DNA from: Mesodorylaimus sp. YZB2_4
Taxonomy: Eukaryota > Nematoda > Enoplea > Dorylaimida > Dorylaimidae
Assembly: GCA_030248295.1 (NCBI GenBank)
Contig: JASANH010000072.1
Location: forward strand, 62,001-126,000
DNA: 64,000 nt
Direction of reading: 5' to 3'
Shown: positions 10,985-22,032 of the stretch, piece after piece
Position numbering within the stretch: position 1 is the first letter of the stretch
How the letters are laid out: every line of letters starts with the position of its first letter
The notes under the pieces: generated by a model
What the model was told of the DNA's origin: nothing
What the model saw: the letters and a program-made list of their open reading frames with translations, nothing else
Database searches by the model: none
Position numbers and translations under genes: made by a program

Positions 10985-12472
10985 TTACTCCTCCACTGAG
11001 TCCACCTTTCCCAGGAACAGAATGGCGGCCATTGGCTTATGCACGATTGCAAATATGAACGGGTGGTCAGCAACGAAAGGTATGGGACGGCCATGACGAA
11101 CGGCTGATAGTGGTCTATTCTCTTCTACTACGGTAACAGCAGCCGCTTCGGTTCCTTTTTCGTCCACCTGAAGCGCAAGACAGCTGATAACAGGGAAGCT
11201 ACTTACCGTTACTGGGAAAGGGTAGCTAACCTTGACATAGGCCTCGTGCAGAGCCCCTGAAACGTGCATGCAGCCACGACTAGCCTGATCGACCATGCGA
11301 CTAAAATCGGCGATGCGATCGTCGAACATCATCTTTACGCCTAGCGTAACCAGGATCGATCGTAAATCCGCGCGTTTGCGCATTGTGAACTTGGGAAGTT
11401 TCAAGGCTACGCAGGGAGTATAAAAGCCCTCGGGTTGCATCGGCTGAGCTTTCAGGAGCATCATCAACTTCTCGCTGGTCAACCACTGTTCGAGCTCACT
11501 AATGCCGTCTCGCTTTTTAGGCAGGATAATGAACATACTCATCGGCACACTATCGTATGGCAGCTCTGCTACCTGCAGCATGTCCGTCTCAGCGTACCCG
11601 GAGTAGCTTTTCTTCAACATAAAAGGAACCTAAAACACAAATTGGCTGCATTCGCTCCATGTACATACAAATGCTTCTTGCGATCCTCTTGCGTGATGCC
11701 TTATTTCAAGTCAAATATGTTATCATCTTACATTTTGAGTCAGCTCCGTTTTTCCAGAACGATAGAATGGCAAAGTTGCAGTATCGTCGAATTCGTTCAA
11801 CCACATGGCTTTCATGTACACAGCGTTCACCAAAATTGCAACAGTCCTATCAGATATCGTCTCCTTTTGCAGCATGTTGGGCATGTTTCCAGCAGTCGCT
11901 TTCGAGATCCATGCGTTGATTCGAACTCTGCACCCGTCAGGATCTTTGCCGAACTGCTGGGCCTGAACCAGACTGTCCTCGAGCTTTTGAATTCTTTTCT
12001 GGAACTCGTCGATCAGGTGGATCTTGTCGGAATAGAATAGCCCGTTGCTGATGAACACATTCGATTTTTGGCTGCGAATCTGCAACTGGCGTTGAAGGAC
12101 TTCGAACGAGTGCGTCGAGTCTGATTCATTGGAGCCGCTTGGATTCAGCAGACTTTGGATTTCTTTTCTGGTTTCCCCACCAGCCCCGGGTTCAACCAGC
12201 GACAATGCCAATGCGATCGAGGCAGGCGAAAAGATACAATTTTCATTCGGCTGTCCAATGTTGCGGTACAATTGCACAGCCAAATTTCCGATCACTTTCG
12301 CCGCTTTCTCAGCACACACACATTTTTCACCCGATCCATGGGTCATCGATGATCGGGTATCAGTTTTCTTCGGAGCTGACGATTGTTTTGTCGACTTTTT
12401 GGCGGACCGTCGAAAGATGCTGAATCGGCTGAAGAAGCTCTTCTTGTTGGGCTGCTTTGACGACTGCGGCAT
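10985..12472 (-). CDS. Serpin (serine protease inhibitor family), three exons
   Basis: Exons 12472-11732, 11629-11231 and 11167-10985 give about 440 aa. Serpins trap target proteases through an exposed reactive-centre loop. Seen: helix A/B region with NCIFSPASIALALSLV, the strand region ending TQN|VPFMLKKSYSGY, ELPYDSVPMSMFIILP, and the hinge VDEKGTEAAAVT followed by the C-terminal HPFIFAIV. The 63-nt segment 11168-11230 (GTTAGC..CTTCAG) is taken as an intron because its removal gives AYVK|VDEKGTEAAA, the normal serpin spacing; it has no stop and is a multiple of three. By C-terminal alignment the loop is some five residues longer than in alpha-1-antitrypsin and contains several Arg, so P1 is unclear. 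No signal peptide is visible; the first 60 residues are Lys/Ser-rich. The ATG at 12472 is the first in frame, and a coding exon further upstream is possible. Confidence 0.88.
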
Positions 12473-12991
12473 CTTCGTCGTTCGAGATACGAATTCGATG
12501 AGCGCACGCACAGACTAGTAAAAAGGAAATTATGCAAATCGCGCAGGAAGTTTAGCTCTTCACACTGCCGGCAGCAATACTTTGTGATGCAAAGTGTAAA
12601 AGACTCGGCGTCCTCCTGTTTTCTGGGAAAAATTAGAGGTGACGGGTAAAGGATATGCGTTTAAATTGTTGTTTATAATTCCGCTTGTCTTAAAATGATG
12701 GTTTTTCGCGCTGTAGAGGTCGTGAAACTCGCTCTACTTCTGTACTTCCCCGACATGGTAATGCGTATTTTTCCCTTTGTCCAGCGCTGATCTTGACAGC
12801 TGGTTGCGTTTTCACGCCAGCTGCGCTGAACAAATTACTATCAGTCGAAGAAGCAGTTTCTATGAAGGGTCTTGACCAGAATACATTTTCTAATCGTACA
12901 AAATGACTCTGCTTAACCAATATTGCCTATCTGTAGTTTTTACCCGACACTTTTTGCGAACATTAGATTCGAACAGGAAAACGCTTGGTCA
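12473..12991. promoter_or_regulatory. Shared upstream region of divergent serpin and protease
   Basis: About 520 bp separate the two start codons, so both promoters must lie here unless upstream non-coding exons exist. An acceptor-like TTTTTACTAG just upstream of the serpin ATG leaves room for a 5' exon. No unambiguous TATA box was found. Confidence 0.4.
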
Positions 12992-15704
12992 ATGAAACCG
13001 CTTCTATATATAATTACCGTTCTGATAACCAGCTGTTTCGTCACAGGTACAGTAAGTTAATATTTCTCAGTTTCCAAGTCTTGACGAACGACTGCTCAAA
13101 CAAATAGAGTTGGTGGACGCAGCTGTTGCGTGTCCTTGTCCAGGTTGTCTCCCTTAGTTAGACCCGTTAGCTGGTGGTTGGGGCAGATTTCCTGATTAAA
13201 AACCGTTAATGGAAAGGCAGCCCATTACAGCTGGCTGCTAATCACCCTACTATGTCAGTATACTGCGCGTTCAGTGATGCAAGCTGATAGCCGCTGCTTC
13301 AATCCTGCGGCAAAGCAAAAGGCTTTCGAAGGCTTTTTTGTTGCGATTACATTCGAAGTGTTTGCGGTTTTTCAGTGTATTTTTCTCTGTAGCCGTCAAT
13401 GGCAAATACGAGATGGCAGCTTCAACCATGGCAAGTTTGACGACAGCCAAGGTAAACAACCAAAGTCGTCGTTACTGAGATGCTCATGTATGCAACAAAT
13501 TTATTGATTTCAGGCGGGAGTGAATCAAAAACCGATGAAAAAGTCGCAATCTTCAAAAGAGCCAGTCACATGCGGAACGAAGTTTAACGATTTACGATAC
13601 CGCAGCCCAAAACTTCACATCCTGGAATCTCCGACACAAGCTGACCCGCACGAATGGCCTTGGGTTATGGCACTAGCAATACGTTATCCGGAGGGGAAGG
13701 CAGTATATTGCTCGGCTGTGTTGATACAGGTTTGCAAGCACAGGGAGGAGAGCGACGTGGCCCTGACTGCTGCCCACTGTATTTTTGATGAAGACACGGG
13801 CAAAAAGGTCGCTCCATCAAGGATTACACTTCATGTCGGCGCCCACAGCGTTCGTGAAAAGCCAGAAATGACGGCCAGTGTGATTGATATTATTCCGCAT
13901 CCGAATTATAAATACCACAGAGGCCGAAATTTCACCCTGCACAACGACATCGCTGTACTAAAACTTAAGGGATCTATCCAATTTACCACAAAAGTACGAG
14001 CCGTCTGCATGCCGAATCCGGAATTTCCACCGCCCTTTGGTGTAAAAGGTCATTGCTATGTTGCCGGCTGGGGCGCGCGTGAGTATACTGTATCTATGAC
14101 TCGTGTTTGACTAACCGAGCTACAGCTTATAGCTTTTCATGTTGCCAGTCGACCTTAATGATACTAAAAGTCCAGAAGAACTGCGCCAAACACGCCGTAT
14201 CTTATTATGGCCGATCGAATGCAAGCGTCTTGATGGCGCCAAAGAAGCATGGGCGCATTACGCTTTCACAGAAATGTCAACGCTATGCACACTTCCATTT
14301 GCCGCTCCTGTGGGAGAGTTCGTGGCAAAGGTTAGGTTGCTTGGCTGTTGTTCCCTTTGTGGGTGGCGCCAGGGAAATACTGTACATTCATTTGCATTAG
14401 CAGAATGAGTCCAAAAAGCGAATAGGACAACGCTCTGCAAGTCCCCCTGACGATCAAGGCAGGCTCAGCCGTCGCATATCCGTATATCCCAGCTTTTTTG
14501 TCAAGAGCTCTCGGCAAGTGGTTTGTCGTAAAGTTCTGTTTGACTTCTCTGTAAAAAACAGTACTTTTGCGTTGTTCGCAGCTGGATTTGAAAATTGTCC
14601 CGGCTTGTTCGCGAAGAATTTCTGCCGCTCTCGAGTCACTGTAGCCGAGGCTGATTGAAAGGCTGCGGAGAGGCGGAGAGACGTACATACAGATAACTTT
14701 TCGAACAGAAAAAGATTTATACCCTGAAAGGAGCGCCATGGAGCCTGAAAAACCAAGCCTAGCTACACTGGGTTTGGAATATCGGAAAAGCCGCATATTG
14801 ATTTTTAACAGGTCTAGCGCTCCGAAGTAATAGAGCTTACGTCAGGATTTGGCCATACAACTCTACAAGGGCCCAAAAAGGCACTTTCGTTCGTTATAGC
14901 GACTATTGATGAGCAAGGTTCCATTATCAATGAGAAATACTGTAGTAGAATGGGTCTAAACATGTACAATGTTGCGGGCTTTCATGTCCTTGCATACTTA
15001 AATGGAGTTGGAGGTGAACAAGTCGAGACTTATTGTAATGCCTCCAGTGACATATTTTTTTTAAAAATTTTTGTGGGCCGAAGCTTGTTTTGCCTCTAGC
15101 CGGCCAGCAGTCAAACCTTCTAAGTAGGGCTGTGCGGGGACCGGCACATACAGCAGCTTCCCTCCGCGTGTCTCCACTAGGAGCACCTCCCCACGAGGGC
15201 ATCCTGGACCAGGCACCGACTTCCTCGGACGATGGCGGGCGGGCTTTTAACCCTGTCGGTGTTCGACAGCCGAGAAATGAATTACATTAATGAATCGTGT
15301 TTTAGAGAATGTGCGTGTGTGTGTTTTTGAGATAATATTTTTCCAGGGCGATTCTGGTGGTCCGCTTATGTGCAAGGATTTCGCAGTAAACCAGTGGATA
15401 CTCTACGGAATAGTTTATGGTGCCAAAGTAAGAGATCAAAAATCGGTTTTCGATTGGTACATTTCAGTTCGCTACCACCTGTCCTGGATCAAAAGTGTTC
15501 TTGAGCCAGCTCGAATTTTGAAAATACGAACTGACCGTTCCGAAGTGTGCAAGCGATGCAAGAAATACAATGACAGAAGAGGTTTGTTGGAACCACCATA
15601 CTGCGTGTGAGTAAGAATTGTGCAGCGGGACGTTTTATGCGCATTGTTTTAATTTTTGTTGCAGGTGGACCCATTTTAAAAAGCATTATTTTGGGGACAC
15701 GTAG
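12992..15704 (+). CDS. Secreted trypsin-like (S1 family) serine protease, six exons
   Basis: Exons 12992-13046, 13393-13451, 13514-14078, 14149-14330, 15347-15606 and 15665-15704 join in consistent phases to about 386 aa. A signal peptide is evident (MKPLLYIITVLITSCFVTA). The catalytic triad is seen as LTAAHC, HNDIAVLKL and GDSGGP; WPWVMAL and AGWG also fit S1 proteases. Oddities: the mature N-terminus normally IVGG reads ILES; the Cys before GDSGGP and its usual partner (191-220) are both absent; no Asp sits six residues before the active Ser. The substrate preference is therefore not trypsin-like by sequence. A Cys/basic C-terminal extension of about 60 aa follows. Exon 4's donor (GTTAGG) is weak, and a missed exon in the 1 kb fourth intron, which holds a SINE fragment, cannot be excluded. 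It is divergent from the adjacent serpin. Confidence 0.82.
15050..15265 (-). mobile_element. SINE-like element, family 2, partial copy
   Basis: Shares tgtctccactaggagcacc and cacgagggcatcc with the copies at 7.7-8.1 kb and 30 kb, in the same orientation as the former. It ends in a T-rich stretch (the A tail on minus) near 15053-15065. It lies within the protease gene's fourth intron. Its tRNA-like head is missing. Confidence 0.6.
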
Positions 15705-15837
15705 AATGCAATTTTTGAGAAAAAGAGTGGATGATGAGGTGTTTTGGGAAAAGTATTCATTCAACTCAATACGCCATTCTTGAAACGAGGTCATGGTCAT
15801 ACATGCCGACGGTCTGAACTTTAGCCTATAATTGCGC

Positions 15838-16041
15838 AATCCCCCTGACAAAATTGGTGCGCAATCCCTAAATTTTGCTGTTTTGGCGCGCAATCCCTAA
15901 ATTTTGCTGTTTTCGATGCGCAATCATTGAATTTTGTCACTTTTGGCTCGAAATCACTAAATTTCGCCGTTTTTATTCAGCAATCACTGAATTTTGCAAT
16001 TTTTGGCTTAAAATCACTAAATTTTGCTGTTTTAGATGCGC
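15838..16041. repeat. 60 bp tandem repeat, left block
   Basis: About three and a half units of exactly 60 bp, each made of two 30 bp halves (gcgcaatcactgaattttgc and cgaaatcactaaatttcgc types). It continues after the inserted element at 17025. Not coding. Confidence 0.75.
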
Positions 16042-17024
16042 AAGGACCATCCATAAAGGACGTCCACCAAAAACTGCGATTTTTCGACCTACCCTCCCCC
16101 TATCCACCTTTCATCCGTTTCGCCTGGACCCCCCCAAAAATGGACGCCCACTTGAGCAAACCCCCCCCCCCCCCCCCTATAGGTTTGATTCGACTGCTGC
16201 ATCAGCCAAACTGGGAACTAAAATTTTACGCTTTTTTTCTGAAAATGTGTCATGCCTCATCCAATTAAAAACTTCACCAATTTTCCTCTAAATCCAATTT
16301 CCCTCCAAAATCAGAATTAAATCCCGCTTTAGGTGCAAGGTAGTGCTCCTGAGTTTTTGGAGTGGTTTGATGGACAGTGACAGCGAGGAAAGAAAATATA
16401 GGGCAGGCTGCTGGGAACCTTATCCATAAAAATATCTCATTTCTTGAACGGATCACCCAGATCGAGATCGGGACTCACGTCGAGGGTCGGATCAGTCAGT
16501 GCTATAATTGGGCAACATCCCTGACATCCCGATGGCCCCTAGCGCCTGGAATCCATCGCCCTGGATGGGGAGGTCGGCCCGTGGTTGATGTTTCAGCCAC
16601 AGATGTAGTCGCTTTCTCTCACATTCAGAGTACTTGCCCAGCAAACCCCCTCTCCCACCCCTGCAGGACTTGGTTACCAAGACACCAGATTGAGCGACAA
16701 AGCCACTGGCAGCACCACTAAAATCGTTTTATCCGCCTCAGAAAAAGAGAAGCCAATTAAGGGATGAAAATTGTTTAGGAAAACTGGAATATAATCGACC
16801 TGAGTCCTTTGATAGTCGTTTGATGATTTAAATATTAGTAATTTTACTCGTATCTCTAGCGTTAATACTATGATAATTGCGATAATTTTCCGAGATAACC
16901 CGCCGATTTTGTGAAGTGGACGTCCACTTGGCGGCAGCCTACCTCCTCCCCCATCCACTTCCGTCCACTTTCCGCTCACCCCTACCCTCCCCCCTAGGGT
17001 GGACGTCCTTTATGGATGGCTCTT
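16042..17024. mobile_element. Non-autonomous DNA transposon with terminal inverted repeats
   Basis: The ends are inverted copies: CCATCCATAAAGGACGTCC at 16047 and its reverse complement ending at 17019, identical over 22 nt. Subterminal sequences are also related (cctaccctccccc near both ends). Length is about 983 bp with no transposase frame. It interrupts a 60 bp tandem repeat whose units resume exactly on the far side, giving a reconstructed empty site GCGC|AATC. The target duplication is therefore at most 2 bp. Similar CCATCCATAAA termini are familiar from invertebrate MITEs, but I do not assign a superfamily. An inner stretch at 16575-16605 matches a dispersed repeat. Confidence 0.75.
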
Positions 17025-17160
17025 AATCTCTGAACTTTGCCATGTTTTGCTCGAAATGACTAAATTTCGCTGTTTTTGATGCGCAATCACTGAATTTTGC
17101 CATTTTTGGCTCTAAATCACAAAATTTCGATGTCTTCGATGCGCAGACACCTAAGTTCGT
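17025..17160. repeat. 60 bp tandem repeat, right block
   Basis: Two further units of the repeat at 15838-16041, more diverged, directly continuing the array after the inserted element. Confidence 0.7.
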
Positions 17161-18960
17161 AATTTCTTGGTGAACCTGTGCGGTTCATTTTTACTACAGT
17201 CATCACGGAAGCACGTGATTACCACGCGATACCAGTACACAGTACCAATCGCGCAGCGGAGGCGAGAACACCTTCAACGAATGATACCTAATGCGCACCA
17301 GAGCAGGCAAAAGCTGGAATCGACTGCGCAAAATTTTCTCATGCGCGCAGAATGAAGGTAAATTTTTTAAAAAAATTTTCTCGGCCGCGACTGCGCAATC
17401 CCCCGCCTTTTTTTCAAAATTTTCAAAAATTTTGAAGATCAGCCTATAATGATTTAGGCTATTATAGGGTCGGCATGTATGGTCATGGTGTGTTGTTGGC
17501 GAGCAAGTAAATCAGCGCAACATAGAATTTCGCAAATCAGCAAAAATGATAATCATGGAACACGCATATTAAGATAATCATGGAATTTGAATATTGTTCC
17601 TATCTAACCATAAGACCAATTGACAGCATCCATAAAATTTCGTGTGCCATGGGTGGTTCGCTTCTGGGAACCTCCTAGAGGGCAGCAATCGAGTAAAAAG
17701 TAGTCATCTTATTGGAACACAAGAACTGGCCAACAACAATGCGGCAGCAATCACTTTTTGTAATTCATATTATCAAAATAACCCTTTGTTCCTGTGCAAT
17801 TTTACAAACAAGGGTACTGGGTGAGTCACCCACGGCCTGGCGTGCAAGGTCAGCGAGTTTATCTACAGGTTAGCTAGGTCGCACACTGAGCTCCTTCAGT
17901 GGGATTTGAACCCAGGACGACTCCAGCCTCCCAAGCAATAAGGAGGGGGCGAACGACGAACCGCCTTCATTGTTGCACATCAGGTCGGACTTGTATCGAT
18001 CATCACGGACAGGGTTTCTCTCAGGGCCGGCTCGGGCTTTCCAAGTCAAATGTCCGTAGGCCTTGGTTCAAGCTGACCCTTAGTTCAATCAAGATGTTAC
18101 TGCGTATATAAATAAGCGTCTTTTGACGTTGCAAAACAAATTTGATAACAAAGAAATTGATGCATATCAATCAATACATTCATCGGGTTTCCTACAACCT
18201 TGCAAGTCCTATGTCTTTCTAGTTTCAGTTGCATCAGGGGCTTGTGGTTGACACTTTTTTGCAAGTTTGTTCTAAGACAAGTTCCAATTTTTTTAAAATA
18301 AAGACCAGCTGCCTATGGTGAAACTAGATGCATAAGGAAACGGCTCATACGGGAATGGCGCATGTGGAATCTGGCGCAACTGAGCAATGTCGCAATTGCG
18401 AACAGCGCAAATGGGACGTAGCGTAATTGGGAATGGCGCAATAAAAACGGCGCAGTTGGCGCAACTGGCTACATCCCCCCTCCATAAACCCATATTTTCT
18501 ACAACAAAATATGCTAGCCGCCTTTGGCAGAATTTTAAAAGATGCATTTTCACGTTGATTGAAAAATGATCAATATATGTTATGGTTATTAAAAACTGTT
18601 TTAACGCCAAGTGAATCTTATGTAACTCATATTTGGGCTCTGACACAAGGCCGGGTCCGACATTGGGTTCACAGTCTGACCCAAAGTCCAAACCCAACCC
18701 AAAAATTTTGAAGTCGAACTCAGCCCAGCCTAAACCCATTTTTGAAAAGTCAAACCAAACCCATTCGCTTGTGAGCCCAAGCCCAACCCATAAAAACCCA
18801 TACTGTATTTTCGGAAAAAATTGACTAAAACCACAAAAACCCTCTTTTTTCAGTGTCCGTCCGACTCATATTTTGCACATTTTGAGGAATTGCCATCATT
18901 CTCTTACGACCCCGGGAAAAAACAATCTTAGCTGTGGCTTTTCTCGAAAGTCTCCTCTAA
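17161..18960. other. Intergenic with SINE fragment at 17815-17960
   Basis: 17815-17865 (tactgggtgagtc, gcgtgcaagg) matches the middle of SINE family 2. It is followed by a minus-strand T-arm-like GGGTTCAAATCCC at about 17900. 18640-18800 is a degenerate CCCAA/AACCC-rich run. Open frames here are low-complexity by-products. No gene is recognised. Confidence 0.45.
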
Positions 18961-20065
18961 AGCGCCGTCCACATTGCACCTCGGCTGCCGAGCCAGCCAA
19001 GCTTGTTAGCTGAGGTGTCGTTCACATTGCGGCTATCAGCTCGGCCAGCTCAGCCCACGGTCGGCTCGGTTTGCGGCTGGCTCGGTTTGTGGCTTGCGGT
19101 TGGGTCAGCTCGGCTGTCTCGGCTGGACTGTCCACATTCAGCTCGGTCGTAGCCGATTTAGTAGCCGATTTCGATTAAAACATAGATTACGAAGAAATTA
19201 TTGAATTATTATGAGCATACAAAACCTTAAATCGGTTCTAGCGGCTAGGAATCTCAAAAACTTCAGGGTTTGAACCAGGAAATTTAGGAAAAAAGCGGGT
19301 GGCGTCTGATGCGAGTCGGCATGACTTGTGTGCCAGGGGAAAGGGTGGGACAGAGGTGTGAAATTCGGCACTTTAATCCAAAACAGGATTAGAGAAATGG
19401 TCTCGAGGAAGTATAGAAATAGTGTGATTCAAGATTTACAGAAGGCACGCTAATTGAATTTAGAAACGAGCAACTACAATAGAGTTGGCCAGCATATGCA
19501 TCCATGAAGGTACTGTATTACTAAAAATGCCAGTAGTAGAACTGACTCCAGCAAAACTGTTGCCGATGTTGTTCCATCACTATTCCTTTTCATTCTGATC
19601 ATTAGAGATAGAACTGTCGACCTGAAACCCCCATGTGTCTGCTGAGTGAAAAATATGCTTGTTCGTCAGTGCATGTATGCGTGGCTGGGATGCCCATGAT
19701 GCTAAAGATAAGCTGATGCAACAGGCTGTGCATAGGTGCAGACTGCTCTTTGTTCAGCCGACCAATAGCGGACAAAGTTTGGTTTTATTCTTTTCATTTT
19801 GACGATGATAATCCTCTGCAGTAGTCTTGCTCCTGCGGAAACCTTCTGCGAGCCGAGCGAACCGAGCTCCTCAGCCGAGCCCGCCAAAAAGCAGACAGAA
19901 TGTTTTAATCAGCGTCGCGGCTTCTAATGTGAACGACCCTGGCTAGCTGAGATGACCGCAAGCCGCAAGCTGAGCCAACCGAGGCATGCTATGTGAACGC
20001 ACGTCAGCTCGGCTGGCTCGGTTAGCTCTGCAGCCGATCAGCCGAGGTGCAATGTGGACGCCGCT
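18961..20065. mobile_element. 1.1 kb element with terminal inverted repeats and CGAG/CTCGG-rich subterminal repeats
   Basis: The left end AGCGCCGTCCACATTGCACC is matched by the reverse complement of the right end (AGCGGCGTCCACATTGCACC), with one mismatch over 27 nt. Inside each end are repeats of CTCGGCTGG/CAGCTCGG and a second ttcacatt block, extending the symmetry over about 200 bp. The central part is unremarkable and no transposase frame is present. No clear target-site duplication was found. It is interpreted as a non-autonomous DNA transposon of unknown superfamily. Confidence 0.7.
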
Positions 20066-20689
20066 AGAGAGGAGTTGGGAGATTAGTGGAAGAGTCTGCC
20101 CTGGCCTCACCACAGGTCCGGGTAGCTGAATTTGGCACTGTACATAAATCTGAAAGTTGGCCTCACGATGAATACATTTTTGAGCAGTCGATACCAGATT
20201 CAATTCATCCAACAGGTGATTAAAACTGGTATGATCTAATCCGATCACAATCAAATTCGCTTTTGGACTTCTAAAAGATATAGTCAACCTGAGCAATACC
20301 CTGCTCACATCTCAACGACCATTCCCTGTTCGAGCTGCAAGTTTCAAATAACATGAAGCCAGCTGAGGGGAACATTAAGGCACTGAAATCTCACAATGCT
20401 GTTCCGCGAACAAAGAGATGCTGGTTCTCTGACACTCAGAAATGTCGATGACTTATTTTGTCTGAGCAGAAAAAGTTGTGGCAACCGTGTACTTGAGTGT
20501 CAATGGTCTATGGCAACCGAGTACTTGAGGTAGTCGGAGAGGAGTGGACCTTGTACTCCGGGGGCCATTGATCAGCACAGAAAGCGCTGAAGCGAAGTCC
20601 CGTAATTTGGGGGTTTAGATCAGAAAGAGTTCAAGACGTTTCGCCAGGATGCCTGTTTCTGATTTCCACACTCCATTGCCGCGCCAAAA
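20066..20689. other. No gene seen
   Basis: Unannotated spacer between the inverted-repeat element and the LINE fragment. A short direct repeat (ccgtgtacttgag and accgagtacttgag) lies near 20485-20530. Nothing coding is recognised. Confidence 0.4.
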
Positions 20690-21860
20690 AAAATTATTGC
20701 AACTGTATTTTTGTGTATTTATCTATGGGCCAAACACCATCCAAAATTGTTCGCTGGTTATTTTCGTATCTCACAGATCGATCACAACGGGTGGTAGTTG
20801 AGGGATGTTCTTCAGATTTTATTGCAGTGCCATCATGTGTCCCAGAGGGTAGCATTTTGGGCCCTACCTTGTTCGTCGCCTACATCGATTCGTTACTTCG
20901 AAAATTTCAAAGTCGATTTAAAGAATACTTGCTTGTTGGATATGCGGACGACACGGCTTTATTTGTACAAGTGAAATCGATTGACGAAATCGTTGTCTTA
21001 GTTCAACCCGCAATCGATTTTATCTCCGATTGGGTGATCTCTGCTGGCTTAGATTTTAACCTGTCCAAAACGCAAGCTGTAATCTTCCGATATGGATATG
21101 GTGCCATAGATCCTCCTGTTTTATCCATCCGCGATCACAGTATCAAATTTTACAATGGGGTAAAGTACTTAGGTATTACCTTTTCTGCGGATATGAAGTT
21201 CTCAGAGCATGTATCTTTAGTTGTGCGCAAATGTAACACCATGATTGGAGTTTTGAGACGCAAACTTGGCAGGCACATAAATTCCATCTATTTTCGGTAG
21301 TGTTTATGAATCTTGTATCCGCTCAGTGTTGGAATACGGGTCAGTTGCTCGGGATCCAATTCTTGAAATGGATATTGCTGAGCTTGAGCGTGCCCAATTT
21401 TATGCGGTTAGGCTTTTTTTGAATAATTTTACCATTACGTATGAAGATGCCTTGACACACGCCAAGTGGACTTCTCTCTGTAACAGGCGCAAACAGCTTA
21501 AGCTTTCTTAGTTTTTTAAGTTCTATCATGGCTTACATGATTTTTGTAACAGTCGTTTCATTCACGTTTCTGATATATGCCGGCGTAGTGATCGTAATTC
21601 GCACGCACAAAATCTTTTGATGCCAAAACATTTTTCAGAATCATTCAAGCAAAGTTTCATTGATTCTGGTATAAAACTATGGAATAGCATTGATTCGGAC
21701 ATAGCTTTGTGTAATTTTGACCGTTTTAAATCTGCGATAGCTGAAATGTGTTTTTGAAAATTTTTTGTTCTGCAACACATAAATTTTTTTTTTATTTCGT
21801 GTCTGCACCTGCTCGAGTGCACTCTTAGTGTTTCAGGTATCAGTAAAACATGATGATGAT
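20690..21860 (+). mobile_element. 5'-truncated non-LTR retrotransposon (LINE) fragment
   Basis: 20713-21300 encodes the C-terminal half of a reverse transcriptase: VPEGSILGPTLF (normally PQG), YADD active-site box, the LSKTQAVIF block, and the VKYLGITF motif near the thumb. A frameshift near 21300 is followed by further LINE-like sequence in another frame (VLEYGSV.., 21330-21510). The element ends in a short ATG/GATGAT microsatellite at about 21848-21866, a usual LINE 3' tail. The changed PQG and the frameshifts mark it as dead. Confidence 0.8.
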
Positions 21861-22032
21861 GATGACAGCCGTTATCGGAACTGACTTTTGTCAACAACTC
21901 TATCAGTGCGACGCGAGGACCTTTGCTACCATGCTCAATGACTTTCTAAAACGGGCAAAGATCAAATATTCTTTCATTCCCTGTGGCCGATTGCATTTTT
22001 CAGCGATGACAATAGAAATAAACAGAACTGTA

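Noticed and set aside
18293-18739. 148 aa minus-strand frame with Gly/Leu/Phe repeats
   Set aside because: Translation of the degenerate CCCAA-rich stretch; no gene signals.
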